The notes: generated by a model not told the origin, from the letters alone. A stretch of DNA of 64,000 nucleotides from Nocardioides deserti (GCF_014266025.1 NZ_JACMYC010000010.1:27633-91632), one strand, 5' to 3'. Positions 10,814 to 19,809 are shown, counted from the first letter of the stretch. Numbers and translations are program-made.

Positions 10814-11636
10814 GGCGCACCACCGCGAGGGGGCGGGCCGGCGAGCCGGTCGCACCGAAGAGCGGGAGCGGCGAGAGCACGAAGAGGAACTCGTGGACGC
10901 CTGCGGCGGCGAGCTCCTCGAGGGCCATCGCCTCGATGATGTAGATGCCGGTCTCGACCAGCAGTACGCGGTGGGCGGGCAGCACGGCGTGGCCGGCGCC
11001 CGGCTTGAGGCACTCGAAGGCGATGGTGTCCGCGCCGGCGGCCCGGACCTGGCGGTCGGCCAGCCAGCGGGCCCCCTCCTCACCCACGCCCGGGACGCCG
11101 GAGTCGCGACCGATGTAGGGCGCGCCCTCCTCGAAGTGCCGACCCCACCCGCTGCGGATGAGGACGACGTCGCCCGCGCAGGGCTCGACGCCCTGGCGGG
11201 CCACGGTCGCTTCGAGGTCGGCCGCGGTGATCTCGTAGCCCGGCTCGCAGCCCTCGGGCGTCCCGAGCGCGGCGGGGACGTCGAGCAGGACGCCGCGGCA
11301 CACCATCGGCTCGATGGTGTGGGCGCCGAGCTGCTCGTAGCGGCCGCCGGTCAGCGCCTGGTTGGCGTCGAGCCCGCCGAAGAGCTTGCCGTCGTGAGAG
11401 ACGTGCGCGAGGGCGTCCACGTGGGTGCCGACGTGGGTGCCCATGCTGATGATGTCGTTCGCGGCGGACCCGCCGTCGCTGCGGACCATGTCGCCGTGCC
11501 GCCGCGGCAGCGCGTGCCAGTACGCCGGGTGGTTGGGCGACTGCGGCATGCCGACGGTCAGGGGACGGCCGAGGTCGAAGACCTCGATGCCCGACGCGAT
11601 CGCCGCGACGAGGGGTTCGACGGTGGTGGACGTCAC
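10806..11636 (-). CDS. Cyclase family protein (kynurenine-formamidase fold)
   Basis: 276 aa. The metal-binding signature HxGTHxDxxxH is intact (H68, H72, D74, H78 in MGTHVGTHVDALAH). The family includes kynurenine formamidase, isatin hydrolase and polyketide cyclases. Isatin hydrolase-like members open a cyclic amide, which fits beside the hydantoinase-like gene. The N-terminus contains DLGRPLTVGMPQSPNHP, the usual family opening. The GTG at 11636 follows GAAGGAAG; the gap to the CoA transferase gene is 36 nt. Probable role: hydrolysis of an amide or lactam intermediate (inference). The exact reaction is unknown. Confidence 0.84.
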   Translation of the reverse strand: MTSTTVEPLVAAIASGIEVFDLGRPLTVGMPQSPNHPAYWHALPRRHGDMVRSDGGSAANDIISMGTHVGTHVDALAHVSHDGKLFGGLDANQALTGGRYEQLGAHTIEPMVCRGVLLDVPAALGTPEGCEPGYEITAADLEATVARQGVEPCAGDVVLIRSGWGRHFEEGAPYIGRDSGVPGVGEEGARWLADRQVRAAGADTIAFECLKPGAGHAVLPAHRVLLVETGIYIIEAMALEELAAAGVHEFLFVLSPLPLFGATGSPARPLAVVRRG

Positions 11637-11672
11637 GATGCTTCCTTCGTTGGTGGGGGTGGAGGAGGGGGA

Positions 11673-12872
11673 TCAGGCCACGACGCCGCGAGCGCGGAGC
11701 TCCGCGACGTGCTCAGCCGGGATGCCCAGCTCGTCGGTGAGGACCTGGTCGGTGTCGGCGCCCCGGGGGCGTCCCGGGAACCGGATCCGTCCCGGCGTCC
11801 CCGACATCCGCCACATCACGTCGTGCATGAGGACCTGCCCGAGGTCCTCGTCCGGGACGTGCCGGAGCATCCCGGTCTCCCGGACGTGGGCGTCCTCGAC
11901 GAGGTCACGGGCGTCGTAGACGGCCGCGATGGCCGCCCCCACCTCGGTGAACCGGTCGATCACCTCCGCGCGGGTGCGGGCGCCGATCCAGCTGCCGACG
12001 TAGCCGTCAAGCAGGTCGGCGTGCTGGGCGCGTCCGTGCCCCGAGGCGAACCAGGGCTCCTCGAGCACCTCGGGGTGGCCGACGAGCGTCAGCACCTTCT
12101 CGGCGATCCGCTGGGCGCTGGTCGAGACCGCGACCCAGGAGTCGTCGGAGGTCCGGTAGGTGTTCCGGGGGGCGTTGTTGGTCGACCGGTTGCCGTGCCG
12201 CTGGCCGACGACGCCGAGCTGGTCGTACACGGTGGGGCCGGGACCGACCGCCGTCATGATCGGCAGCAGCAGGTTGGCGTCGATCACCTGCCCGCGACCA
12301 CCGTTGGACTGCCGGGCGAGCAGGGCCATGGAGACCGCCGAGGAGGCGGCGATGCCGCAGATGCTGTCCGCGAGGCCGAACGCCGGCAGGGTCGGCGGGC
12401 CGTCCGCCTCGCCCGTCAGGTGCGCGAAGCCGCTCATCGCCTCGGCCAGCGTGCCGAACCCGGCGCGGGAGGCGTAGGGCCCCTCCTGGCCGAAGCCGCT
12501 GATGCGCAGGAGCACCAGGCCGGGGTTGGCCTCGAGGAGCACCTCGGGTCCCAGGCCCCAGCGCTCGAACGTGCCGGGGCGGAAGTTCTCGACGACCACG
12601 TCGGCGGTCCGCGCAAGCTCCAGGAAGGCCGCCGCTCCGTCGCGGTCGGAGAGGCTCAGGCCGATCGTCCGCTTGTTGCGGGAGATCTCTTTCCACCACA
12701 GCGGGACGCCGTCCTTGGACTCGCCGTGCCCGCGCATGCTGTCGCCGGCAACGGGGTGCTCGACCTTGATCACGTCGGCCCCGAAGTCACCGAGGATCTG
12801 GCAGCACAGCGGCCCAGCCAGGATCGTCGAGGCGTCGACGACCCGCGTGCCGGTGAGGGGTCCGTCTTGCAT
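11673..12872 (-). CDS. CaiB/BaiF-type (class III) CoA transferase
   Basis: 399 aa, full length for formyl-CoA/carnitine-type transferases. It shows GTRVVDASTILAGPLCCQILGDFGADVIKVEHP at the N-terminus, NKRTIGLSLSDRDG, ENFRPGTFERWGLG, and the family's catalytic aspartate in FGLADSICGIA (D169). These enzymes move CoA from a donor thioester to a carboxylic acid through an aspartyl-CoA intermediate. This is the first gene of a five-gene unit (CoA transferase, cyclase, PrpD, amidohydrolase, CitE). Its own promoter with tandem operator-like sites lies immediately upstream (12896-12959). The donor and acceptor are unknown. Confidence 0.92.
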   Translation of the reverse strand: MQDGPLTGTRVVDASTILAGPLCCQILGDFGADVIKVEHPVAGDSMRGHGESKDGVPLWWKEISRNKRTIGLSLSDRDGAAAFLELARTADVVVENFRPGTFERWGLGPEVLLEANPGLVLLRISGFGQEGPYASRAGFGTLAEAMSGFAHLTGEADGPPTLPAFGLADSICGIAASSAVSMALLARQSNGGRGQVIDANLLLPIMTAVGPGPTVYDQLGVVGQRHGNRSTNNAPRNTYRTSDDSWVAVSTSAQRIAEKVLTLVGHPEVLEEPWFASGHGRAQHADLLDGYVGSWIGARTRAEVIDRFTEVGAAIAAVYDARDLVEDAHVRETGMLRHVPDEDLGQVLMHDVMWRMSGTPGRIRFPGRPRGADTDQVLTDELGIPAEHVAELRARGVVA

Positions 12873-12895
12873 GGGTCTTCTTTCTGCAGTCGAAG

Positions 12896-12959
12896 CGTTC
12901 CGCTGATACGAACGACGTACCGCTGAACGGAGCGTATGTGTCCGGAGAGGGGTCGTCAA
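12896..12959 (-). promoter_or_regulatory. Promoter P3 of the CoA-transferase operon with two tandem 19-bp operator-like sites
   Basis: Reading the minus strand, TTGACG (12954-12959) is followed after 17 nt by TACGCT (12931-12936). The -35 hexamer contains the TGA stop codon of the preceding alpha/beta-hydrolase gene. Two imperfect inverted repeats of the form CGTTCC-N7-GGAACG follow: 12896-12914 (11 of 12 arm positions match) and 12916-12934 (10 of 12), starts 20 bp apart. The second overlaps the -10 box. The same layout recurs at 23553 and 26656. Probable binding sites of the IclR-type regulator encoded at 26782 (inference). Confidence 0.65.
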
Positions 12960-13789
12960 CGCCCGGGGGCGTCCCTCGCGACGACCTCGCGCAGCAGCCC
13001 GGCGAAATCGCGGGGGTTCTGCTCGGCGACGAAGTCGGTGGCCTCGGGCAGCACGCGCGAGGCCGCCCAGGGCAGCGCCGCGACGGCGCGCTCGTGCATG
13101 TAGCCGATGCGGTCGCGACCGCCCGCCAGGAGCGTGGTCGGCAGCCCGGACCGCTCGACCTCGCCTAGCGCGGCGTGCAGGTCGTAGCGCCAGATCGCCC
13201 GGTAGGCGCAGGCGAAGTCCGGGCCGGCCGCCAGGTAGTCCGCGACCATGCTCGTGACCATCTCCGGCGGCGCCCATGGGTACTCCCCGCGGATGCGTCG
13301 CCAGATCCAGTCCAGGTGGGAGCCGTCCGCGCTCGGCACGTACGGCGGGGCGAACCCGGCGAGCCGGTCGGCCTTCTCGCCCTCGGTGTAGACCGGCAGG
13401 CCGTGCAGCACCAGGTGCCGGACCCGCTCCGGCCGCGCGCGGGCCATCTCGACGGCCATCACGGTCCCGGTCGCCCGTCCGAGGAGGTAGACCGGGAGGT
13501 CGGTCAGCTGGTCGATCCCGCCCCAGAGTGCGTCGGCGTGGTCAGGGACGCGCCAGTCGCCGTCGACGGCGAGCGAGTCGCCGTACCCCGGGGTGTCGGG
13601 GGCATAGGCGTCGGACCAGCGCCCAAGCTCCGGCAGCAACGGCTCGAAGCGGCGGGAGGACAGTGGCGACTGGTGGAGCAGCACCCAGGCGCAGGTGGCG
13701 TCCGGTCCCTGCACCCACCGCACGTGCAGGTCGGCACGAGGGGTGCGGACGCGGGCGCGGCGCACCAGGGCGACGTCGCCGCCGCTCAC
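12956..13789 (-). CDS. Alpha/beta-hydrolase-fold protein lacking the catalytic Ser and His
   Basis: 277 aa. The fold is recognisable: WVLLHQSPLSSRRFEPLLPEL (oxyanion region), YAPDTPGYGDS, the nucleophile elbow region YLLGRATGTVMA, and LLAGGRDRIG with the usual acidic residue. At the elbow the G-x-S-x-G pattern reads G-R-A106-T-G, so the nucleophile is Ala. The usual late GGH motif reads EATDF, placing Asp where the His should be. It is therefore unlikely to work as a Ser-His-Asp esterase. Either a different chemistry or a binding role is possible. The GTG at 13789 overlaps the upstream stop by 4 nt (GTGA), so it is translationally coupled with the maleate-isomerase-family gene. Confidence 0.82.
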   Translation of the reverse strand: MSGGDVALVRRARVRTPRADLHVRWVQGPDATCAWVLLHQSPLSSRRFEPLLPELGRWSDAYAPDTPGYGDSLAVDGDWRVPDHADALWGGIDQLTDLPVYLLGRATGTVMAVEMARARPERVRHLVLHGLPVYTEGEKADRLAGFAPPYVPSADGSHLDWIWRRIRGEYPWAPPEMVTSMVADYLAAGPDFACAYRAIWRYDLHAALGEVERSGLPTTLLAGGRDRIGYMHERAVAALPWAASRVLPEATDFVAEQNPRDFAGLLREVVARDAPGR

Positions 13790-14568
13790 CCGGTCCGCCC
13801 TGCTCCGGCGGCGGACCGGCGGACGTGGTCGGGCAGGGCGGTGCCCGCCTCGCGCAGCAGGGCGACGTCGGGTCCGCCCTCGTCGATGCCGGCGAGCCGG
13901 AGCGCCGCCCACATCGTCGCCAGGTTGCTGGAGACGACCGGCAGGCCGGTCTCGCACTCGAGGTCCGCGAGGTGCTCGAAGGTACGCCAGTTGGTGCAGC
14001 TGATCATCACCGCTTCGGCGCCCGAGACGTCCACCTCCCGCACCAGCCCCGCGCTCACCTCGGGCTCGAGGCGGCCCTTGGCGAGGTTGCTCAGCAGGTC
14101 GAGGTCGCGCCGCGCGACCACCTCGAAGCCCGACTGCACGAGGTAGGCCGCCGCACCGTCGGCGACCGGACCGATGTACGGCGTCACGACGGCGACGCGG
14201 CGCACACCCATCGTGCGCAGCGCCGCGACCATCGCGGTCGACGTGGTCAGCGCCGGCGACCCGGCCACGGTCGCGAGCTCTGCGCAGGTGTCCGCGTCGG
14301 AGTCGCGACCGTGGAGGAAGCTCCCAGAGGTGCAGGCGTAGGCGACGACGTCCACGCCGAGCGACCCCAGCTCCGCCGCCGCTGCCGGCAGGCGCTCGCG
14401 CATCGCAAGGATCGACGCCACCTTCTCCTCGGGCCGGGCCGCCTCCGCGACCGGGACGCGGGTGGCGTACGCCGCGACCCCGGGAGGCAGGGCGGCGGAG
14501 ATCTCCGGCTCCACGACCGAGTTGGTGGACGGGACGATCAGCCCGATGCGTGCCCGGCTCCCGTGCAC
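13786..14568 (-). CDS. Maleate isomerase / arylmalonate decarboxylase family protein
   Basis: 260 aa. It begins RIGLIVPSTNSVVEPE, and the two catalytic cysteines of the Asp/Glu-racemase superfamily are in place: C79 (AYACTSGSF) and C191 (ISCTNWRT), followed by LPVVSSNLATMWA. These features match maleate cis-trans isomerase, which turns maleate to fumarate in nicotinate and related catabolism. Arylmalonate decarboxylase and hydantoin racemase are related alternatives. GTG start at 14568, 6 nt after the DUF2848 gene stop. In this cluster it could feed a ring-derived C4 acid into the TCA cycle (inference). Confidence 0.85.
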   Translation of the reverse strand: MHGSRARIGLIVPSTNSVVEPEISAALPPGVAAYATRVPVAEAARPEEKVASILAMRERLPAAAAELGSLGVDVVAYACTSGSFLHGRDSDADTCAELATVAGSPALTTSTAMVAALRTMGVRRVAVVTPYIGPVADGAAAYLVQSGFEVVARRDLDLLSNLAKGRLEPEVSAGLVREVDVSGAEAVMISCTNWRTFEHLADLECETGLPVVSSNLATMWAALRLAGIDEGGPDVALLREAGTALPDHVRRSAAGAGRTG

Positions 14569-14574
14569 CTCAGT

Positions 14575-15306
14575 TCACCCGGCCTCGACCGTCAGCGGCA
14601 CGCGGAACCCGTCCGTCAACTCGTCCATCAGGGACTCGAGCCGGTAGGTGTGCCGGATCTCCCGGTCGAGCACCGGGTCGTGCAGGCGGAAGGACCACTC
14701 CCGGCCGTAGGCGAGCTTGCCGTCGAGAGCGACGATCGTGCCTGCGAACAGCACGTAGTCCGACGCCGGCGGGTTGGCCCGCTCGCCGAGGATGCGCAGC
14801 AGGTCCTCCGGGGAGAGGAACGTCCCGGTCGGGGTCTGCTGGTAGAGCGTGCCGTCGACCCAGGACTCCAGGACGCACTGGTCCCAGTGATCCGCGACCT
14901 CCGAGAGCCGCCACAGCGTCGGCGCCAGGATGTTGGGGCACGTCTGCTTGCTGTAGACGATGCTGACCCGCTCCAGGTCGCGGTCGGTGTGGTCGGAGCC
15001 CACCCCCACGAGCACCTCGTCCCCGGTGACGACCAGGACGATCTCCACCTCGCCGGACGTTCGGCTGCCGTGAACCTCGACCGCCGTCCTGGTGGTGAGC
15101 GCCTGCGGGGTGATCGGGTAGATCCGGGGGGCAGGGACGTCGAAGGCGATCTTGACCCCGGCGTCGGCCACCTCCTTCTGATGGTGGATCGCCACGTCGG
15201 CGTCCCGGGTCGCCGAGCCCATGTTGTACATCCGCCGGACCTCCAGCTCGCGCGGGGTGCGCGTGCCGTCGGTCGAGAGGACCTCCGCGTGGAAGGTGAA
15301 GGGCAT
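14575..15306 (-). CDS. DUF2848 family protein
   Basis: 243 aa. It has the layout of DUF2848 proteins: VGSDHTDRDLE in the first half, SKQTCPN, then SDYVLFAGTIVALDGKL and FRLHDPVLDREIRHTYRLESL near the C-terminus. The C-terminal part resembles the fumarylacetoacetate-hydrolase-like fold, and genes of this family usually sit in catabolic operons, but no reaction is established that I can name. The ATG at 15306 shares one base with the stop of the CMD-family gene (TGATG). It probably acts on an acidic intermediate of the same pathway (inference). Confidence 0.8.
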   Translation of the reverse strand: MPFTFHAEVLSTDGTRTPRELEVRRMYNMGSATRDADVAIHHQKEVADAGVKIAFDVPAPRIYPITPQALTTRTAVEVHGSRTSGEVEIVLVVTGDEVLVGVGSDHTDRDLERVSIVYSKQTCPNILAPTLWRLSEVADHWDQCVLESWVDGTLYQQTPTGTFLSPEDLLRILGERANPPASDYVLFAGTIVALDGKLAYGREWSFRLHDPVLDREIRHTYRLESLMDELTDGFRVPLTVEAG

Positions 15307-15752
15307 CAGGCGTCAACCCCGTCGGTGTCCGTCGGCGCACCCTGCTCGACCCAGCCGTTGCCCTGGAGCATGTCGGCGAAGGCGATCGTGGCCGCCTCGA
15401 CTGTCGGCATGCCGCCGGGGAGCCCGGCGAGAAGGATGGCCTCAAGGACCTCCTTCTCGCTGGCGCCGTGCTTCATCGCGTTGCGCGAGGCCCACTCGAC
15501 GCCCTCGCGGTCACCCTTGACCGCGGTGGTGACGCCGACCAGCACCAGGAATCGGGTCTTCAGGTCCAGGTGACGCGGCTCGGGGCCGAAGATCAGGTTG
15601 CCGGCCAACGCGTTGTAGGCGCGCAGGATGTCGGGGTCCACCGACGCCATCACCTCGTGCACCGGCAGGGTGAACCCGCGCCGCGCACGCACCTCCGCCA
15701 GTGCTTCCTCGCCGGCCTCGTCGTACTGCCACTCGTAGGTCACCTTCGACAT
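15306..15752 (-). CDS. Carboxymuconolactone decarboxylase (CMD) family protein
   Basis: 148 aa, single CMD-like domain at about residues 50-125 (LDLKTRFLVLVGVTTAVKGDREGVEWASRNAMKHGASEKEVLEAILLAGL). The CxxC of AhpD-type peroxidases is absent, so a redox role like AhpD is unlikely; decarboxylase or isomerase activity is possible. The ATG at 15752 lies 15 nt downstream of the OYE-type gene stop. Position within the ABC-importer operon suggests a catabolic step. The precise substrate is unknown. Confidence 0.82.
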   Translation of the reverse strand: MSKVTYEWQYDEAGEEALAEVRARRGFTLPVHEVMASVDPDILRAYNALAGNLIFGPEPRHLDLKTRFLVLVGVTTAVKGDREGVEWASRNAMKHGASEKEVLEAILLAGLPGGMPTVEAATIAFADMLQGNGWVEQGAPTDTDGVDA

Positions 15753-15767
15753 GCGTCTCTCCTCAGC

Positions 15768-17768
15768 TCAGATCTCGCGGGCAGCCAGCTCGGCTTCCCA
15801 AATGGCGTTGAACACGCGGCGCGGCGACACGCAGTCGCCGACTGCGCGCACCTCGACGCCGGCCTGCTTGAGGCCGTAGTACAGGGAGTCCTCGGCCTTG
15901 CCGCCGGTCACCAGGACGACCGAGTCGACGGGCTCGCGCACCTCGACCTCGTCGGTGTGGACGTCGCGCAGGCTCACGCGGTCCTCGTCGATCGCGGCGA
16001 TCTCACGGTTCGGCGTGAAGACGACGCCGGCGGTGCGCAGGCGCTGGTGGACCCAGCCGACGTCCCGCGTCGCGGACAGCTCGGGGGCGACCGAGCTGAG
16101 CGTCGTGACCAGCTCGACCTGGTGCCTGTTGGCCTGCAGGTGCTCGGCGACGACCACCGCGTGCCGACCGCCGATGTCGTCGAAGACCATCACGTTCGGG
16201 CCCAGCTCGGCGTGGTTGAGCAGCGCCTCCTGGGCGGTCACCACGTTGAACTGGTCGACGCCGGGGACCCCGTCGGGGTTCGCCCAGCGGGCGGGGTGGT
16301 TGACGCTCCACCCGGTGCGCAGCGGGGTCGAGCCCGTTGCGACGACGATGGAGTCGAACCCGCCAGCGACCAGGGACTCGACGGTTGCCTCGACGCCGAG
16401 CTCCACCTTCACGTTCGTGCCGCCGAGCTGGCTGACCAGCCAGCCGGCGATGCTGCCCCACTCGCTGTAGCTCTCCGAGCGGGCGATCCAGTTCACCTGC
16501 CCGCCGAGCTCGGCGCCCTTCTCGAACAGCGTCACCTCGTGCCCGCGCTGGGCGAGCGTGAGGGCGGCGCGCATGCCGCCGGGACCGCCGCCGACGACGG
16601 CGACCGACCGGGGGCGCTCAGCGATCCGAAGCGTGCCGGTGCCGAGCTCGGCCTCCCGGCCGACGGCCGGGTTGTGGATGCAGGCCAGCGGCGCGCTGAC
16701 GATGGAGGCCATGCAGTGGTTGGCGCCGACGCACGGACGGATGTCGGTCTCGCGCTGCTCGCGGGCCTTGTTCGGCCACTCGGGGTCGGCGATCAGCGTG
16801 CGTGCCATCCCCACCATGTCGCCGGCCCCGCTGGCGATGGCGTACTCCGCCTTCTCCGGCGAGGTCATGCGCCCGGCGACCACCACCGGCAGCTCGGGGA
16901 CCATCTGCTTGATCTGCCGGGTGGCGTCGATCTGGTAGCCCTGCTCGCGCGGGGTCGTCGGATAGATCAGCATCCGGTTCTGGTAGGTCCCCTGGGACAC
17001 CGAGACGTAGTCGATCAGCCCCGTGTCGGCGATCGCCCTCGCGATCCGGGCCCAGTGCTCGGTGCGCAGGCCGCCCTCGACCTCGCCGTCGTCGCCGTTA
17101 ATGCGCACGCCGACGATGAGTCCCGAACCAACCTCGGCGCGGGTGCGCTCGATGATCTCCAGCACCAGGCGCAGGCGGTTCTCCTCCGACCCGCCGTACT
17201 GGTCGGTCCGGTGGTTGGTCGCTGGCGAGAGGAACTGGCCGAGCAGGTAGCCGTGGGCCAGGCCGTGCACCTCCACACCGTCGAGACCACCCTCGGCCGC
17301 GTAGCGGGCCGCGAGCGTGTAGCCCTCGACGATCTCGGCGATGTTCTCCTCGTCCATCGCGTGCGGCATCTCGCGGTAGACGGTGTCGGGGATGGACGAC
17401 GGCGCCCAGACCGGCAGGCGGTTGACGACGCCGTTGGTCTCCCGGCCACGGTGCCAGGGCTGGGCCAGCAGCAGCGCGCCGTGCTCGTGCACCGCAGCGG
17501 CCAGCTTCTCGTAGTTCGGGATGACAGCCGGGTCGAACGCGTGGATCTTGCCGGCGTACGGCTGGGTCGTCGGGTGGGTCGCCATCGCCTCCATCGTGAT
17601 GACGCCGACGCCGCCCTTGGCCCGCTCGGCGTAGTACGCCACGTGCCGGTCGGTGAAGTTGTGGTCCTTGACCAGCTGGGTGCTGTGGGCAGTCATCCAC
17701 AACCGGTTCTTCGCCCCCTTCGGACCGATCTTGATCGGCTCGAACAGGTGGGCGTAGGGATGGGACAT
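15768..17768 (-). CDS. NADH:flavin oxidoreductase, OYE/FadH (2,4-dienoyl-CoA reductase) type, copy 1
   Basis: 666 aa, two-part enzyme. The N-terminal TIM barrel binds FMN (residues 1-370, with HGLAHGYLLGQFLSPATNHR and VGMARTLIADPEW). The C-terminal half binds FAD and NAD(P)H (VAVVGGGPGGMRAAL at about 400). The Fe-S motif region reads C-x5-C-x10-C (CVGANHC then CIHNP) with Ala at the position of a second cysteine, so one of the four expected ligands is not visible. Family members reduce activated C=C bonds or oxidise amines. The ATG at 17768 follows GAGGAG. It is placed directly after the ABC-transporter genes. A related copy lies at 24572. Confidence 0.9.
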   Translation of the reverse strand: MSHPYAHLFEPIKIGPKGAKNRLWMTAHSTQLVKDHNFTDRHVAYYAERAKGGVGVITMEAMATHPTTQPYAGKIHAFDPAVIPNYEKLAAAVHEHGALLLAQPWHRGRETNGVVNRLPVWAPSSIPDTVYREMPHAMDEENIAEIVEGYTLAARYAAEGGLDGVEVHGLAHGYLLGQFLSPATNHRTDQYGGSEENRLRLVLEIIERTRAEVGSGLIVGVRINGDDGEVEGGLRTEHWARIARAIADTGLIDYVSVSQGTYQNRMLIYPTTPREQGYQIDATRQIKQMVPELPVVVAGRMTSPEKAEYAIASGAGDMVGMARTLIADPEWPNKAREQRETDIRPCVGANHCMASIVSAPLACIHNPAVGREAELGTGTLRIAERPRSVAVVGGGPGGMRAALTLAQRGHEVTLFEKGAELGGQVNWIARSESYSEWGSIAGWLVSQLGGTNVKVELGVEATVESLVAGGFDSIVVATGSTPLRTGWSVNHPARWANPDGVPGVDQFNVVTAQEALLNHAELGPNVMVFDDIGGRHAVVVAEHLQANRHQVELVTTLSSVAPELSATRDVGWVHQRLRTAGVVFTPNREIAAIDEDRVSLRDVHTDEVEVREPVDSVVLVTGGKAEDSLYYGLKQAGVEVRAVGDCVSPRRVFNAIWEAELAAREI

Positions 17769-17781
17769 CGAGAAGTACTCC

Positions 17782-18786
17782 TCAGCTAGCAGTGACGATG
17801 GGGACCGGCCCGACGGCCGGAAGGACGTTGGTGCCCTCGGGGACACGGACGCAGGCGGCGCCGTGACCCTCCGACACCTCGAAGAGCGGCGGCACCGCCA
17901 GGCGGCAGTCGTTGCGCACCAGGGGGCAGCGCGAGGCCAGCGGGCACCCCGGCGGCAGGTCGACCGGGCTCGGAGTCTCCCCCTCCAGGACGTGCCGCAC
18001 GCGCCGGCCCTCGGGGTCGACCGAGAGCGCCGCGGAGAGCAGCGCCTGGGAGTAGGGGTGCTGGGGGTTGCCGAGGACCTCGGCCGCGGGGCCCTTCTCG
18101 ATCACCGTGCCGAGGTACATCACCGCCACCTCGTCCGACATCGCCGCGACCGTCGTCAGGTCGTGGGAGATGAAGAGGAAGGTGATTCCGAGCTCGCGCT
18201 GCAGCCGCTTGAGCAGCCGCAGCACCCCGGCGCGCACGCTCAGGTCGAGCGAGGACGTCGGCTCGTCGAGGACGAGGAACTCCGGGTCGGTCGCGAGCGC
18301 CCGGGCGATGCCGATGCGCTGGAGCTGGCCGCCGCTGAGCTCGTGGGGGAACCGGTCGAGGTGGAACTCCTCGAGCCGCACCAGCCGCATCAGCTCAGCC
18401 GCGCGCCGGCGACGGGCGGAGGGCTCGAGGTCGGTGTGAAGCATGAGGGGCTCCTCGACCACCGAGCGGATCCGCATCCGGGGGTTCAGGGACTCGTAGG
18501 GGTCCTGGAAGACCATCGCGGCGCGCGCCCGGTGGCGGCGCAGCGTCTCCGGCTTCATGGCGAGCACGTCGTGTTCCCCGTGGCGGACCGTGCCCTCGGT
18601 CGGCTCCAGCAGCCGCAGCAGGCAGCGCCCGACCGTGCTCTTGCCCGAGCCGCTCTCGCCCACCAGACCCAGGGTCCTGCCTCGCGGGATCACGATGTCG
18701 ACGCCGTTGACGGCGCGCACCGGGGCGCGGGAGCCCCGGACGGAGAACGTCTTGACGATCCCGCGGGCCTCGATGTGCTCGCTCAT
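17782..18786 (-). CDS. Oligopeptide/nickel-type ABC transporter ATPase (OppF/DppF-like)
   Basis: 334 aa. Walker A GESGSGKST at about residues 43-51, signature LSGGQLQRIGIARALA, Walker B FLVLDEPTSSLD, and H-switch ISHDLT are all present. The C-terminal oligopeptide-transporter extension has the four-cysteine cluster (CPLASRCPLVRNDC, AACVRVP) seen in OppF/DppF subunits. The ATG at 18786 overlaps the upstream ATPase stop by 4 nt (ATGA). It energises import with the OppD-like partner and the two permeases. Confidence 0.94.
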   Translation of the reverse strand: MSEHIEARGIVKTFSVRGSRAPVRAVNGVDIVIPRGRTLGLVGESGSGKSTVGRCLLRLLEPTEGTVRHGEHDVLAMKPETLRRHRARAAMVFQDPYESLNPRMRIRSVVEEPLMLHTDLEPSARRRRAAELMRLVRLEEFHLDRFPHELSGGQLQRIGIARALATDPEFLVLDEPTSSLDLSVRAGVLRLLKRLQRELGITFLFISHDLTTVAAMSDEVAVMYLGTVIEKGPAAEVLGNPQHPYSQALLSAALSVDPEGRRVRHVLEGETPSPVDLPPGCPLASRCPLVRNDCRLAVPPLFEVSEGHGAACVRVPEGTNVLPAVGPVPIVTAS

Positions 18787-19805
18787 GGGCCCACCCTTTC
18801 GACGGTCTCGGCTCGTACGGAGGCGGCGGCGCCCGGGTCCCGGGCCGCGTCTCCGGGGAAGTGGCACAGCGCGCGGTGCCCGCCACCCACCTCGACCTCC
18901 GGCACCGGCGTCGCGCAGACGTCGGCGGCGAGCGGGCAGCGGAACCGGTAGTGACAGCCGCTGGGAAGGTCGACCAGGTTCGGCGGCTCAGAGCGGTCGG
19001 TCTCCTCCGAGACCGTCTCGTCCAGCGTCTCGCGGCTCGCCTTCACCAGTGCCTGTGTGTACGGGTGGCGGGGGTTGCCGAAGATCTGCGCGATGGTGCC
19101 CTGCTCGACGATCCGGCCGGCGAACATGACCGCGACGCGGTCGCAGTAGTTGGCGACCACACCCAGGTCGTGGGTGATGAGCAGGACCGCCGACCCGGTC
19201 GCGTCGACGCGGGCGCGCAGCAGGTCAAGGATCTGGGCTTGCACCGTCAGGTCGAGACCGGTGGTCGGCTCGTCGGCGATGATCAGCTTGGGCTCGTTGA
19301 TCATGGCGAGCGCGATGAGCACGCGCTGCGCCATGCCGCCGCTGAGCTGGTGGGCGAACGCCTTCGCGCGCCGGGCCGGGTCGGAGATGCCGACGTCGCG
19401 CAGGGCGCGGATCGCGTTCTCCTTCGCCGCCTTGCGCCCGGCGCCCCGGTGCCGGCGGTTAGTCTCGGCGATCTGGCGCCCGACCGAGCGCAGCGGGTCG
19501 AGCGCACCGCGCGGGTTCTGGACGATGACCGCCACGTCCTTGCCGCGCAGGCGCCGGCGACGGCGCTCGGACATCGAGACGAGGTCGGTCCCCTCGAACT
19601 CCGCGGTCCCCTCCACCACCCGGGCGCGGGGGCCGAGCAGCCCGAGGACGGACCAGGCCGTGAGGGACTTGCCCGCACCGGTCTCGCCAATGAGCCCGAC
19701 GATCTCGTGCTCGTCGACGTCGAGGCTGACGCCGTTGAGCGCGTGGGCGGTGCCGTTCGGGGTAGCGATGTGGACGCGGAGGTCCTTGATCGAGAGCAGG
19801 GCCAT
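18783..19805 (-). CDS. Oligopeptide/nickel-type ABC transporter ATPase (OppD/DppD-like)
   Basis: 340 aa. Walker A GETGAGKSL, signature LSGGMAQRVLIALAM, Walker B LIIADEPTTGLD and ITHDLGVV switch region are intact. The C-terminal cysteine cluster (CHYRFRCPLAADVC, ALCHFPG) is typical of OppD/DppD. Note the Q-loop reads VIVQNPRGALDPL, as usual for this family. The 4-nt gap to the permease stop (19806-19809) supports co-translation. Partner of the OppF-like ATPase in the same importer. Confidence 0.94.
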   Translation of the reverse strand: MALLSIKDLRVHIATPNGTAHALNGVSLDVDEHEIVGLIGETGAGKSLTAWSVLGLLGPRARVVEGTAEFEGTDLVSMSERRRRRLRGKDVAVIVQNPRGALDPLRSVGRQIAETNRRHRGAGRKAAKENAIRALRDVGISDPARRAKAFAHQLSGGMAQRVLIALAMINEPKLIIADEPTTGLDLTVQAQILDLLRARVDATGSAVLLITHDLGVVANYCDRVAVMFAGRIVEQGTIAQIFGNPRHPYTQALVKASRETLDETVSEETDRSEPPNLVDLPSGCHYRFRCPLAADVCATPVPEVEVGGGHRALCHFPGDAARDPGAAASVRAETVERVGP

Positions 19806-19809
19806 GCGC

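Noticed and set aside
13786..14568. Aspartate/glutamate or hydantoin racemase
   Set aside because: The VPSTN opening and SCTN motif with the following SSNLATMW fit the maleate isomerase/arylmalonate decarboxylase branch better; racemase kept only as an alternative.
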